From Mycobacterium basiliense (GTDB lineage Bacteria; Actinomycetota; Actinomycetes; Mycobacteriales; Mycobacteriaceae): DNA of 64,000 bases. Shown here piece by piece: positions 1 to 8,946 of the stretch (positions within the stretch are counted from its first letter, which is position 1; the number at the start of each line of letters is the position of its first letter). The stretch is taken from assembly GCF_900292015.1 (NCBI RefSeq), contig NZ_LR130759.1:4898001-4962000 (forward strand), in the 5' to 3' direction. The notes below the pieces were generated by a model. The model had not been told where the DNA came from and ran no database searches. It saw only the letters and a program-made list of their open reading frames with translations. The position numbers and the translations under genes are program-made.

Positions 1-324
1 GTAATCCATCCGGAAATCCCAGTGATAGAGAATATTTCGTATCTGATCGATGACGGTGACCACCGCGCCAGACTGATGCATCCGGGTGACGCGTTGTTCG
101 TCCCGGACGAACCGGTGGACATCTTGGCCACACCGGCCGCCGCGCCGTGGATGAAAATATCGGAGGCGGTCGACTACCTGCGCGCGGTAGCACCCGCTCG
201 CGCGGTACCCATCCACCAGGGGATCATCGCTCCCGATGCGCGGGGCATCTACTACGGCCGACTTAGCGAGATGACCAGTACCGACTTCCAGGTGTTGGCT
301 GAGGAAATCGCGGTGACTTTCTAG
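1..324 (+). CDS. MBL-fold hydrolase-like protein, C-terminal fragment (Rv0786c-like)
   Basis: The reading frame is open from the first base, so the N-terminus lies outside the window; 107 codons remain. The visible part has the layout of the last third of small metallo-beta-lactamase-fold proteins: a short beta-hairpin, a 'HPGDALFVP' stretch, a proline/alanine-rich 'PAAAPWMKISEA' segment, and 'VPIHQGII', where the histidine sits at the place of the last conserved metal-ligand His of the family. The substrate cannot be told. The gene converges on the decayed dehydrogenase 12 bp away, as Rv0786c does with Rv0785 in M. tuberculosis as I recall it. Alternative reading: a metal-binding protein without activity. 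Confidence 0.75.
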   Translation, partial: VIHPEIPVIENISYLIDDGDHRARLMHPGDALFVPDEPVDILATPAAAPWMKISEAVDYLRAVAPARAVPIHQGIIAPDARGIYYGRLSEMTSTDFQVLAEEIAVTF

Positions 325-336
325 GCCGAGCACCGG

Positions 337-1635
337 CTAGGTGATGTCTTCGACCGCCCCACGGCCGGCCGCCCGGCCGGAGAAGATGCAGCCACCCAGG
401 AACGTTCCCTGCAAGGCGCGGTAGCCGTGCACGCCACCCCCGCCAAACCCGGCCACTTCGCCGGCGGCGTGCAACCCGGCGACCGGAGTGCCGTCCGCCT
501 TGAGGACCCGGGCGTTGAGATCAGTCTCGATTCCCCCCAACGTCTTTCGGGTCACGATGTGCAGCTTGACCGCGATGAGCGGCCCCGCCTTGGGGTCGGT
601 CAACCGGTGCGGCGCCACCACCCGGCCCAGCCGGTCACCGAGGTAGCCACGGGCGGCTCGAATAGCGGTGACCTGACCGTCCTTGGTGAACTTGTTGACC
701 ACCTCACGATCGCGCGAGCTGACCGCGGCCGCCACCGTCTCGTGGTCGAGCGGCTCCACATCGGACAACTCGTTCATCGCATCAACGAGCTCGCGCAAAG
801 AGGCGGCGCTAACAAAGTCCACGCGCCGGTCGATGAACGCCTGCACCGGTCCGGGCGGCCCGGACCGGATCCTCGAACGCAGCAACTGACGGATGCTCTG
901 CGCGGTTAGGTCTGGGTTTTGCTCCTGGCCGGAAAGCGCGAATTCCTTCTCAATGATCCTGGCGTTCAGGATGAACCAGGTGTAGTCATACCCGGACGAC
1001 GCGATGTACTCCAGGGTGCCCAACGTGTCGAAGCCCGGATAGAGCGGAATCGGCAATCGATTACCCGCCGCGTCCAACCACAGCGCCGACGGGCCGGGAA
1101 TGATCCGGATGCCGTGGTGCGGCCAGATGGGATCGTAGTTGGTGATGCCCTCGGTGCAATGCCACATCCGATCGGGGTTGATGATTCGTGCGCCCGCCTC
1201 TTGAGCGATACCGATCATCCGGCCGTCGACGTGCGCCGGCACCCGCTGAGCAGCTGTTTTGGGATGCGTCCCATCCGCTTGGGCCAGTTCTTGCGCACCA
1301 AGTCGTGATTGCCCCCGATACCAGCCGGGGTCCGGGGCACCGTGCTAGAGCCCGCGCGAAGATCTTCCACCAGCGCGGGCCCGGTACCCCAGGTGCTGTG
1401 AAATCTCGGCACCGAATTGCCATGTCCCTGTGCGTCGTAACCGCCTCGCTCTGCCCAGCCCACCAGAGGGAAAATCTTCAGGCCACGCTCCCGTAGCCAG
1501 CTGCGTTTTTCCCCCGCGGCAAAATCGACGTAGGCGTGTGCCCATTGTTCCGGCCGCTACCAGGCCGGCCAGCCCGGCGCCGACGATGATCACATCAGCG
1601 GTAAACCCGTCCGACCTAGCCGGCAAATCGCTCAT
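337..1635 (-). pseudogene. Decayed FAD-binding dehydrogenase (Rv0785 / KsdD-like)
   Basis: The N-terminus at 1635 reads MSDLPARSDGF followed by a clean FAD-binding VIIVGAGLAGLVAA. The frame is then lost near 1553-1560. The downstream frame resumes with EQWAHAYVDFAAGEK, skipping roughly 70 residues of the usual protein. A second internal stretch is missing near 1320-1370, where the sequence jumps from GPALV to GIGGNH. A one-base loss near 1240-1245 shifts the frame again between QLLSG and PAHVDG. The last 301 residues are open and end with the family's C-terminal FAD motif (GEVAGFGGGGVHG). Intact relatives are about 565 aa FAD-dependent 3-ketosteroid dehydrogenase-like oxidoreductases. At least three separate lesions make a functional product very unlikely. 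Confidence 0.85.
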
Positions 1636-1672
1636 GCCGGTACAGGATAGCGACCCTCATCCGGACACCCGA

Positions 1673-2377
1673 CTATGCGGCGTCGAGAATGGCCTTGTGC
1701 GGCAGCCAGCGATAAACCATCGGCGCGGCGCCGTACATCAACGCCAAGTCGATGGCATCGATCATGGCCTGGCGCGGGCCCGACTTGCGTAGCTGACGAG
1801 CCGAAACCGCAACGCGCACGACCCCGCCGCGCCGCGCGATCCGCTCGGATGACAGCACCACCATCCGGCACCACCACGGCTCGGTCAGGAAGCCTTCCCC
1901 GATTCCCAGTACCCGGGCGCGCACCGTGGTCTGACGAACCAGGTCGGTCACCCCGTGAAAATCGGCAAGCAATCGAAAACCATTTTTAGGCAGCGCTTTA
2001 ACGACACCCGGCGACACAACCCATCCCGGCGCCGCGAATAGCCGGGTACGTAGGCCAAGATGCTCGAGCACGCGGTCGGCGGCCATCACCCGCAGATTGG
2101 CCTCATGCGCATGCAGCGTCGCAAACTCGCCACGTCTCTTTTTTGTCGCGGCTTCGTCGTAGCCGTGCAGCACAAGAGAATCGCCCCCGGCGCGCCGCGC
2201 GGCCAGCCATTCGACAGTGCCCGGGTCCCGGTCGAGCCGATAGTTGCCCTTGAGCCGTGGCGCGACGAGCAGCGACACCGGCACCGACCGGATATCCATT
2301 TGCGCACAGAATTCGTCGACTTCGGCCAGGGTGTGCTCGCCTATCCCCGACACCGAGACGATCAATTTTCCAGACAC
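1673..2377 (-). CDS. Polysaccharide deacetylase-like (DUF2334-type) protein, Rv0784-like
   Basis: Predicted protein of 234 aa from a GTG at 2377. The frame stays open further upstream, but only this start gives the usual beginning (VSGKLIVSVSGIG) and length, since Rv0784 is about 228 aa as recalled. An early 'VSLLVAPRLKG', a 'DSLVLHGYDE' motif and a late barrel strand resemble the NodB-like TIM-barrel fold of DUF2334 proteins, which are related to polysaccharide deacetylases. The acidic and histidine residues of 'LHGYDE' are the likely metal-site positions. No signal peptide is visible. It is transcribed away from the MFS exporter at 2538, so the 160 bp between them must hold two promoters. 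The substrate is unknown. Confidence 0.7.
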   Translation of the reverse strand: MSGKLIVSVSGIGEHTLAEVDEFCAQMDIRSVPVSLLVAPRLKGNYRLDRDPGTVEWLAARRAGGDSLVLHGYDEAATKKRRGEFATLHAHEANLRVMAADRVLEHLGLRTRLFAAPGWVVSPGVVKALPKNGFRLLADFHGVTDLVRQTTVRARVLGIGEGFLTEPWWCRMVVLSSERIARRGGVVRVAVSARQLRKSGPRQAMIDAIDLALMYGAAPMVYRWLPHKAILDAA

Positions 2378-2537
2378 GCTTGTAGTCTGACGATTCCAGG
2401 TTTCGAAACGGTGAAATACACGCAGACAGCAGACGTCTAGCCGACGCTTATGAAATACCAGGGAGCCCGACTGAGACCCCGACCCGCACGAGGCAGCGAA
2501 CCCGATCCCAACATCGGCACCAGCGAGCCGAGTAGCT

Positions 2538-4142
2538 ATGCTCAGCAACGCTATGGATGAGGCGCGTTCGGCACCCGAGGATGCCACGCTGCCCGCTGCC
2601 GCAACAGGGCCCCACCACCACGGCCAGCCCGGTTACCCGGACAAGCTGGACGCGGGGCTATTCCGGATCGCCGGGGTCTGCGTGCTGGCGTCGGTGATGT
2701 CGGTGCTGGATGCCACCATCGTCAGCGTCGCGCAGCGAACGTTTATCGTCGAATTCGATTCCACCCAAGCCGTTGTCGCATGGACCATGACCGCCTATAC
2801 GCTCGCAGTGGCCACCATGATCCCAATGACCGGTTGGGCCGCTGACAGATTCGGCACCAAACGGCTCTGGATGGGTTCAATCCTGGCATTCACCGTGGGC
2901 TCATTAATGTGCGCGATGGCACCGAACATTCTGTTGTTAATTGCTTTTCGTACGTTGCAGGGAATGGGCGGCGGGATGTTGATGCCGCTCGGATTCATAA
3001 TCCTGACTCGGCTGGCGGGTCCGAGGCGACTGGGCCGCTTGATGGCGGTGCTGGGCATCCCGATGCTGCTGGGTCCGATCGGCGGCCCCATCCTGGGTGG
3101 CTGGCTGATCGACTCCTTCGGCTGGCCTTGGATCTTCCTGGTGAACCTGCCGGTCGGGGTGGCCGCCTTCGCCCTAGCGGCGGTCGTGTTCCCGCCCGAT
3201 CGCCCAGCAGCGTCGGAGACCTTCGACCTCGTCGGCTTGCTGCTGCTGTCACCCGGTCTGGCGATCTTTCTGTTCGGTGTGTCGTCCGTTCCCGGCCAGG
3301 GCGCACTGCTCGACCGCGATGTGCTGGTGCCCATGATTGGCGGCCTAGCGCTGATTATCGCGTTCGGCTGGCATGCCTGGCACCGTGCGGATCACCCGCT
3401 GATCGATCTGCGGCTGTTCAAGAAGCGCGTGGTCGCCCAAGCGAATCTGACGGCGCTGGTTTTCGCAACGGCCTTTGTGGGCTCCAGCCTGCTGCTGCCG
3501 AGCTACTTGCAGCAGGTGTTACACCAAACACCCATGCAGTCCGGCGTGCACCTGATCCCGCAGGGGCTCGGTGCCATGTTGACCATGCCGCTCGCCGGTG
3601 CGTTCATGGACCGGCGTGGGCCAGGCATGAGCGTGCTGGTTGGCATCACCTTGCTCGCAGTGGGCCTGGGCATCTTCGCCGTTGGCGTCGCCAAGCAGAC
3701 ACACTATCTGCCGACCCTGCTGGTTGCGCTTGCGATAACCGGCATGGGCACCGGTTGCACGATGATGCCGCTCTCCGGTGCTGCGGTACGGTCGCTGACC
3801 CCGCATGAGATCGCGCGCGGCTCGACACTGATCAGCGTCACCCACCAGGTAGGCGGCTCGATGGGGGCCGCGCTGATGTCGGTGATCTTGACCAACCAGT
3901 TCAATCGCAGCGAAAACATCTCCGTCGCAAATAGAATCACCGCACTCCAGGACGACGCGGCCAGGCATGGGGTGCCAGTGGACGAGGCAACGATGCCACC
4001 GCAGTCCCTTGACCCCGCCTTCGCAGCGAATGTAGTGCGCGATCTTTCACACTCGTACATGGTCATGTTCGTGGTCGCGGCGGCGCTGATGACCGCGACA
4101 CTTGTCCCGGCCGCGTTTCTCCCAAAGACGCCGCCGACCTGA
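2538..4142 (+). CDS. emrB: EmrB/QacA-type (DHA2) multidrug exporter, Rv0783c-like
   Basis: Inner-membrane proton-driven drug exporter of the major facilitator superfamily, DHA2 branch with 14 expected membrane helices; 534 aa, normal for the family. TM1 carries 'SVLDATIVSVA' (motif D1-like). The loop after TM2 carries 'GWAADRFGTKRLWMGS' (MFS motif A). TM4-TM5 carry 'RTLQGMGGGMLMPL' and 'GPIGGPILGGWLID' (antiporter motif C). The N-terminal 45 residues are hydrophilic and variable, and an internal ATG at 2553 is an equally good start. It is the orthologue by position of M. tuberculosis emrB, and the TetR gene at 4148 converges on it. A paralogous exporter begins at 63,511. Confidence 0.9.
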   Translation: MLSNAMDEARSAPEDATLPAAATGPHHHGQPGYPDKLDAGLFRIAGVCVLASVMSVLDATIVSVAQRTFIVEFDSTQAVVAWTMTAYTLAVATMIPMTGWAADRFGTKRLWMGSILAFTVGSLMCAMAPNILLLIAFRTLQGMGGGMLMPLGFIILTRLAGPRRLGRLMAVLGIPMLLGPIGGPILGGWLIDSFGWPWIFLVNLPVGVAAFALAAVVFPPDRPAASETFDLVGLLLLSPGLAIFLFGVSSVPGQGALLDRDVLVPMIGGLALIIAFGWHAWHRADHPLIDLRLFKKRVVAQANLTALVFATAFVGSSLLLPSYLQQVLHQTPMQSGVHLIPQGLGAMLTMPLAGAFMDRRGPGMSVLVGITLLAVGLGIFAVGVAKQTHYLPTLLVALAITGMGTGCTMMPLSGAAVRSLTPHEIARGSTLISVTHQVGGSMGAALMSVILTNQFNRSENISVANRITALQDDAARHGVPVDEATMPPQSLDPAFAANVVRDLSHSYMVMFVVAAALMTATLVPAAFLPKTPPT

Positions 4143-4147
4143 TCCGG

Positions 4148-4711
4148 CTATCCCTCGAACAAAATCGTCGCGATTCGCATGACGGTGTCCATCGGATCTA
4201 TCGCTTTCACCTCAGCATTGACCGCATCGTTGAGCCAAAGCGTCGAGAAGCCATGCACCAGCGACCAGGCCGCCAGTTGCGCACCGGCTGGATCGTTCTT
4301 CGCGCGGCGATCGCGCAATGTCGCCACCCCCTGCGCCAATTCGGCGCTGGCCGCTGCCGCGGCGGCGGTCAGGTCGGCATCGGACCCATCCACCAACGTT
4401 GCGTTGAACATGACCTGGTAGTGGCCAGGGTGCTCGAGCGCAAACCGCACGTAAGCCAGGGCCGCGTCGGCGAATGCCGGGCGAGCCTCGACGAGCGCCG
4501 CGGTCAGCAGCCGGAATCCTTCGGTGGCCAGCGCGGTAAAAACGCCACGCCGATCGGTGAAGTGGTGCGCCGGTGCCGCGTGTGACACTCCGGCGTCGCG
4601 GGCCAGCTCACGCAGCGACACCCGGTCCGCGCCGCGTTCGGCCACCAGACGGGCGGCCTCGGTCAGGATCACGGTCCGCAAACCGCCGTGGTGGTAGGCC
4701 GGACGGTCCAT
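4148..4711 (-). CDS. TetR-family repressor, divergent from DoxX-like gene
   Basis: Predicted 187 aa from ATG 4711; a TTG 15 bp upstream is possible but less likely. The N-terminus holds a TetR helix-turn-helix: 'GADRVSLRELARDAGVSHAAPAHHFTDRRGVFTALA'. The C-terminal ligand domain is alanine-rich and of the TetR_C type that includes 'RFALEHPGHYQVMFN'. It is transcribed away from the DoxX-like gene across 97 bp that contain two near-identical palindromic 15-mers (4733-4747 and 4776-4790). It is therefore probably an autorepressor that also controls DoxX. As recalled, this pair is absent between emrB and ptrB in H37Rv, so it is an insertion or a loss elsewhere. The ligand is unknown. Confidence 0.88.
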   Translation of the reverse strand: MDRPAYHHGGLRTVILTEAARLVAERGADRVSLRELARDAGVSHAAPAHHFTDRRGVFTALATEGFRLLTAALVEARPAFADAALAYVRFALEHPGHYQVMFNATLVDGSDADLTAAAAAASAELAQGVATLRDRRAKNDPAGAQLAAWSLVHGFSTLWLNDAVNAEVKAIDPMDTVMRIATILFEG

Positions 4712-4732
4712 CAGGCCAGTATACAAATCTAA

Positions 4733-4747
4733 CTTGACAGTGACTAG
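4733..4747. promoter_or_regulatory. TetR-type operator 1 (CTTGACAGTGACTAG)
   Basis: This 15-bp imperfect palindrome fits CTNGNCANTGNCNAG and overlaps the -35 box. It matches the second site at 4776-4790 at 13 of 15 positions, differing only at two A/T positions that are symmetric in the palindrome. Binding here would block RNA polymerase. Inference from sequence symmetry and position only. Confidence 0.6.
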
Positions 4748-4762
4748 TTTGCCGCCTAGCGT
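4734..4762 (+). promoter_or_regulatory. Promoter for the DoxX-like gene
   Basis: A perfect TTGACA -35 (4734-4739) is followed, after exactly 17 bp, by TAGCGT (4757-4762) as a -10. This is a good SigA-type promoter by mycobacterial standards. The gene starts 47 bp downstream with GGGAGA as ribosome site. The -35 lies inside the first TetR-type palindrome. Confidence 0.6.
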
Positions 4763-4775
4763 GGGCGTGTCAAAT

Positions 4776-4790
4776 CTTGTCAGTGTCTAG
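4776..4790. promoter_or_regulatory. TetR-type operator 2 (CTTGTCAGTGTCTAG)
   Basis: Second copy of the CTNGNCANTGNCNAG palindrome, 43 bp (about four helical turns) downstream of the first and 18 bp before the DoxX-like ATG. Two sites on one face of the helix fit cooperative binding of two TetR dimers. Confidence 0.58.
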
Positions 4791-4808
4791 ATCAGGGAGA
4801 GCTCGAAG

Positions 4809-5255
4809 ATGGCGCCGTTGATCACGCTGCTGGTGGGCACCATCGCCGCCCGGATCGTTGGCTGGCTTGGCATCGCCTACTTCGACACCTGGAATGCCGC
4901 GACCGCGACAGGGTTAGCCGCGATGTTCCTGCTCACCGGTGTCGCACATTTTGCACCGCCGCTGCGCGGCGACCTCCTCGCGATCGTGCCGCCTCGGCTG
5001 CCCGCGCCGGCCCTACTGGTTACCGCCACCGGCGTCCTCGAGCTGCTAGGTGCGGTGGGGTTGTTACTACCCCAAACCCGGGTGGCTGCCGCGGTGTGCC
5101 TGCTGGCACTGATGTTGGCGATGTTCCCGGCCAATGTTTACGCCGCGCGGATGCCCAATCCGCCCAAGTCGATGACGACGCGCCTAACCCTGCGCAGTGC
5201 TGAGGAGGTCGTCTTCCTGGCCGCCGCCACTGTTGTCGTAGCCGGCGGCGGCTAG
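4809..5255 (+). CDS. DoxX-family small membrane protein
   Basis: 148 aa with four hydrophobic segments (about residues 3-25, 38-52, 65-88 and 92-112, with a further apolar C-terminal tail), the usual layout of DoxX-like four-helix membrane proteins. The family includes subunits linked to thiosulfate:quinone oxidoreductase and redox-stress membrane complexes, but no catalytic residue is defined, so the role is open. ATG 4809 is preceded by GGGAGAGCTCGA. It is probably controlled by the divergent TetR repressor. Its last 72 bases overlap the 3' end of ptrB on the other strand. Confidence 0.8.
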   Translation: MAPLITLLVGTIAARIVGWLGIAYFDTWNAATATGLAAMFLLTGVAHFAPPLRGDLLAIVPPRLPAPALLVTATGVLELLGAVGLLLPQTRVAAAVCLLALMLAMFPANVYAARMPNPPKSMTTRLTLRSAEEVVFLAAATVVVAGGG

Positions 5256-7349
5256 CAGCCAGGCGTACTGGAACGCCGTTTCCTTCCAGCGTTCGTAACG
5301 CCCACTTATTCCGCCATGGCCCGCGTTCATTTGCGTCTTCAGTAGGACCGGATTGTCGTCGGTCTTGACGTGCCGAAGCGCTGCAACCCATTTCGCCGGC
5401 TCCACGTAGTAGACCCGGGTGTCGTTCAGCGACGTCATCGCCAGGATGGCCGGGTACCTCTTGGGCGCGACGTTCTCATACGGTGAATAGGACTTCATGT
5501 ACTCGTAGACATCGTGGCTACTCAACGGATTTCCCCACTCATCCCACTCGGTGACGGTGAGCGGCAAGGAGGGGTCCAGGATGGTGGTCAGCGGATCGAC
5601 GAAAGGCACCTGGGCCAGAATCCCAGCGAAGAGGTCCGGCGCCATGTTGGCCACCGCACCCATCAGCAGTCCCCCGGCAGAGCCGCCCAGAGCGACCAAC
5701 CGGTCGGGTCGGGTGACACCCGAATCCACCAAATGCCTTGCCACCCCGATGAAGTCGGTAAAGGTGTTCTTTTTGGACAACAACTTTCCGTGCTCATACC
5801 AAAGTCTGCCCATCTCGCCGCCGCCACGCACATGGGCAATGACAAATACCATCCCTCGATCCAGCAGCGACAGCCGAGCGATGGAAAACCGGGGATCCTC
5901 GCAGATCTCATAGGCGCCGTAGCCGTAAATCAGTGCCGGCGCGGGGAAATCCAGTCCGGCACGGTACACGATCGAGACCGGGATCCGGGTGCCGTCCTCC
6001 GCGTAAGCCCATTCGCGGCGTTCCGCGTAGTCCTCGCGGCGGTAGCCGCCCAGGACCGGCTGCTCTTTCAGCAGGGTGCGCTCACCGGTGACCAGATCGA
6101 TGTCGTAGATCCGCGCGGGCGTGATGAACGATCCTGCCCCGATTCGCAGCTTGGGCGAATCCCAGTTGGGGTTCGCGCCCAGTCCGGCCGACATCAGCTC
6201 GGTGTCGAACGAGATCTCCTCGGGCTCACCGTAACCTCCATCGAAGGTAGCCGGCCACAGTTGGATTCTGGGCAACGCCTCACGCCGGTAGCTGACCACC
6301 AGGTGACCGGCGAAGGCGTCCACACCATCCAAGCGGACGTCCTCGCGGTGCGGGACCAGGGTGCGCTGCCGTGTCGGATCGTCGACGGGGGCCTCTACCA
6401 GGGTGAAGTTCACCGCGTCGGCGTTGTGCAGGATCAGGAAGCGGTCGGGGACGCCGGCGCGGCCGGGGGAATGGTCCACCGAATATTCCACGCCCTCACG
6501 GCGCGGCAGCACGACGACGAATTGCGCGTTCGGGTCACCAGCGTCGGCATAGCGAATCTCAGACGTGATCGACGAACCAGCCGCGATCAGGACGTAGGCG
6601 TTGCTTCGAGTGCGCCCAACCGCGAGCCAAAACCGTTCGTCGGGTTCGTGGTAAACCCGCTCCGACGATTGACCGGACCCGAGCCCGTAGCGCCATACGG
6701 TATCCGGACGCCAGGCGGCGTCCACGGTCACGTAGTAAACCGTGCGGTTGTCGGCAGCCCAGGTCGCGCCGGGGCCGATGCCAGCAATCTCATCCGGGTA
6801 TCGCTCTCCGGTGCGCAAATTCTTGAACCGCAACGTGTATCGCTCATCGCCGACGACGTCAACCGAATAGGCCAGGAGATTGTCGTCCAAGCTGACACTG
6901 GCCGCACCCAAGGCGAAGAAATCTTGACCTTCGGCCTCTTCGTTCTCGTCGAGCAGCAGCTGTTCGCCGGGAATTTCGGTGTGCTCATCGAATTGCGGCG
7001 GATTCCAGTCATTGCGATTGGCAACCGGGCACCGGCAATGGATGCCGTATTGCTTTCCCTCATAGGTGCGGGCGTAGTACCACCAATCGCCGCGCCGGGT
7101 CGGCACAGACAGGTCGGTTTCCTTGGTGCGGGCCTTGATTTCGTCGAAGATCTTCTGCTGCAACGGTTCCAGATCAGCGGTGATGTGATCGGTATAGGCG
7201 TTTTCGGCCTCGAGGTATGCGATCACTTCCGGATTGTCCTTGTCACGCATCCATTCGTAGGGATCGACGAAGACGTCGCCGTGATGCTCCCGTCGGGTAT
7301 CCACCCGCTTGGCTATCGGGGGTGGGGCCGTCCCGGTCTGATCGGTCAT
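5184..7349 (-). CDS. ptrB: Prolyl oligopeptidase family (S9) oligopeptidase B, intact
   Basis: 721 aa cytoplasmic serine peptidase that cleaves short peptides, probably after basic residues (oligopeptidase B branch). The N-terminal two thirds form the beta-propeller gate. The C-terminal alpha/beta-hydrolase domain shows the nucleophile elbow GGSAGG, the Asp in SLNDTRV and the His in NAGHGG. As recalled, the H37Rv locus is split into two genes (Rv0781/Rv0782, ptrBa/ptrBb); here one open frame spans both, so this is the undamaged form. The ATG overlaps the purC stop (ATGA), implying co-transcription behind purC. The last ~20 residues ([11 protein letters not shown]...) lie in the overlap with the DoxX-like gene and look like a non-conserved extension. 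Confidence 0.93.
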   Translation of the reverse strand: MTDQTGTAPPPIAKRVDTRREHHGDVFVDPYEWMRDKDNPEVIAYLEAENAYTDHITADLEPLQQKIFDEIKARTKETDLSVPTRRGDWWYYARTYEGKQYGIHCRCPVANRNDWNPPQFDEHTEIPGEQLLLDENEEAEGQDFFALGAASVSLDDNLLAYSVDVVGDERYTLRFKNLRTGERYPDEIAGIGPGATWAADNRTVYYVTVDAAWRPDTVWRYGLGSGQSSERVYHEPDERFWLAVGRTRSNAYVLIAAGSSITSEIRYADAGDPNAQFVVVLPRREGVEYSVDHSPGRAGVPDRFLILHNADAVNFTLVEAPVDDPTRQRTLVPHREDVRLDGVDAFAGHLVVSYRREALPRIQLWPATFDGGYGEPEEISFDTELMSAGLGANPNWDSPKLRIGAGSFITPARIYDIDLVTGERTLLKEQPVLGGYRREDYAERREWAYAEDGTRIPVSIVYRAGLDFPAPALIYGYGAYEICEDPRFSIARLSLLDRGMVFVIAHVRGGGEMGRLWYEHGKLLSKKNTFTDFIGVARHLVDSGVTRPDRLVALGGSAGGLLMGAVANMAPDLFAGILAQVPFVDPLTTILDPSLPLTVTEWDEWGNPLSSHDVYEYMKSYSPYENVAPKRYPAILAMTSLNDTRVYYVEPAKWVAALRHVKTDDNPVLLKTQMNAGHGGISGRYERWKETAFQYAWLLAAAGYDNSGGGQEDDLLSTAQG

Positions 7350-8239
7350 GCGCTCGGCCCGATCCAGTCACCGAAACGCAGGCCCGAAATCCGTTCATAC
7401 GCATCGATGTAACGTTCTCGGGTAGCGTCAACGATGTCCTGCGGGAGCGGGGGTGGCGGTCGATCACCGCCACGGTCCCACCCGGACTCGGGGCTGGTGA
7501 GCCAGTTGCGCACAAACTGTTTGTCGAAGCTGTTCTGCACCACGCCGGGTCGGTACTCGTCGGCCGGCCAGTATCGCGACGAGTCCGGTGTGAATATCTC
7601 GTCGGCCAGCAATACGTTGCCGTCCCGGTCGGTGCCGAATTCGAACTTGGTGTCAGCGATGATGATTCCTTTGGTCAGGGCGTGATCGGCAGCACGGACG
7701 TAGATCTGCAAAGTGCGGTCGCGCAGCTGGTTGGCGCGCACCCCCCCGACCAGCTCGATCACCTGGGCGAACGAGATGTTTTCATCATGGTCTCCGAGCG
7801 CAGCTTTGGTCGCCGGGGTGAACAGCGGCTCGGCGAACTTGCTGGCTTCGACCAACCCCGGCGGCAGCGCGATACCGCAGACCTTTCCGGTTGCTTGGTA
7901 GTCCAGCAACCCGGAGCCGGTCAGGTAGCCACGCGCGACGCATTCCACCGCAAACATGTCCAGCTGCCGCACCACCAGCGCGCGGCCGAGCACCTCGTCG
8001 GGGATGCGTGGGTCATCCGGTGGACCGGCCACATGATTGGGAGTGTCCACCAGACCGAAGAAAAACACGCTCATTGCGGTCAGGATGCGGCCCTTGTCCG
8101 GGATCGTACTGTCCAGGACGTAGTCGTAGGCCGAGATCCGATCGGTGGCGACCAACAGCAGGTGGTCGTCATCGACACGGTACAGCTCACGAACCTTGCC
8201 GCTGGCCAGATGTGGGTAGTCGGACAATGCGGGGCGCAT
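7346..8239 (-). CDS. purC: Phosphoribosylaminoimidazole-succinocarboxamide synthase (SAICAR synthetase)
   Basis: Purine biosynthesis enzyme that joins CAIR and aspartate with ATP to give SAICAR; 297 aa, standard length. Typical motifs are visible: N-terminal '[30 protein letters not shown]' (nucleotide-binding part), 'ARGYLTGSG', 'IADTKFEFG' and '[15 protein letters not shown]'. The start is ATG 8239. Its stop overlaps the ptrB start by 4 bp. purB and purD lie close by on the same strand (10,209 and 17,587), though other genes are interleaved. Confidence 0.97.
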   Translation of the reverse strand: MRPALSDYPHLASGKVRELYRVDDDHLLLVATDRISAYDYVLDSTIPDKGRILTAMSVFFFGLVDTPNHVAGPPDDPRIPDEVLGRALVVRQLDMFAVECVARGYLTGSGLLDYQATGKVCGIALPPGLVEASKFAEPLFTPATKAALGDHDENISFAQVIELVGGVRANQLRDRTLQIYVRAADHALTKGIIIADTKFEFGTDRDGNVLLADEIFTPDSSRYWPADEYRPGVVQNSFDKQFVRNWLTSPESGWDRGGDRPPPPLPQDIVDATRERYIDAYERISGLRFGDWIGPSA

Positions 8240-8313
8240 CGGGTCAGCCTATCCGGCAACCCACCGCCGCCTCGATCACGGCCGTCGGCAGGGATCTGTG
8301 CTGGTATCGGTGT

Positions 8314-8934
8314 ATGAGATCGCGGTTCTTGCCCTATTCCACCAGACCCCTCCGGCTGGGAGCCCAACTGCTCAGCGACATCACCGCCGCCATCTGGATC
8401 ATGCTGTGGGTGTTCATCGGCATCGCGGTGCACAGCGCCATCGCGACCATCGCCGAGGCGGGCCGGCAAATAGAAGACGGCTCACAGGGCATCGCCGGCA
8501 ACCTGGCCTCGGCCGGTCACGGCGCGCAACACCTCCCGTTGGTGGGCGATGCGGTCAGCAAGCCGATCACCGCAGCGAGCCAGGCCGCCCTCGACGTCGC
8601 GAGCGCCGGCCACAGCCTGGAAACCACCGCGAGCTGGCTGGCCGTGGTGCTCGCGCTCGCGGTCGCCGCGACGCCAATTCTCGCCGTGGGCATGCCATGG
8701 CTGTTCCTGCGGCTACGGTTTTTCCGCCGCAAGTTGGCGGTGACGGCCCTGGCCGCCACCGCGGCCGGTCAACAGCTGCTGGCATTGCGGGCGTTGGCCA
8801 ACCGGTCACCCAGCAAGCTGGCCGCTGTCAGCGCGGATCCGGTCGGCGCGTGGCGCCGGGAAGATCCCGTCACCATCCGCGGGCTGGCCGCACTCGAACT
8901 GCGAGCGGCCGGGATACGACTGCGGACACGTTAA
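8314..8934 (+). CDS. Two-helix membrane protein, Rv0779c-like
   Basis: 206 aa from ATG 8314; the frame is open back to 7891, but that part is antisense to purC and not believable as coding. One hydrophobic segment lies near residues 20-45 (AAIWIMLWVFIGIAVHS) and a second near 105-130 (WLAVVLALAVAATPILAVGMPWLFL). The loop between them is alanine-rich and helical, and the tail is basic and cytosolic, ending LALRALANRSPSKL... No known catalytic motif is seen. It matches the position and style of the conserved mycobacterial membrane protein Rv0779c and lies between purC and cyp126. Function unknown. Confidence 0.75.
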   Translation: MRSRFLPYSTRPLRLGAQLLSDITAAIWIMLWVFIGIAVHSAIATIAEAGRQIEDGSQGIAGNLASAGHGAQHLPLVGDAVSKPITAASQAALDVASAGHSLETTASWLAVVLALAVAATPILAVGMPWLFLRLRFFRRKLAVTALAATAAGQQLLALRALANRSPSKLAAVSADPVGAWRREDPVTIRGLAALELRAAGIRLRTR

Positions 8935-8946
8935 CTTCGCACGGCC

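Noticed and set aside
5514-7412. 632-codon open frame on the plus strand
   Set aside because: It is fully antisense to ptrB, whose catalytic motifs are clear. It has no domain and its open length comes from GC-rich third positions.
7891-8313. Upstream extension of the Rv0779c-like gene
   Set aside because: It lies antisense to purC and is Arg/Pro-rich. ATG 8314 gives the known protein.
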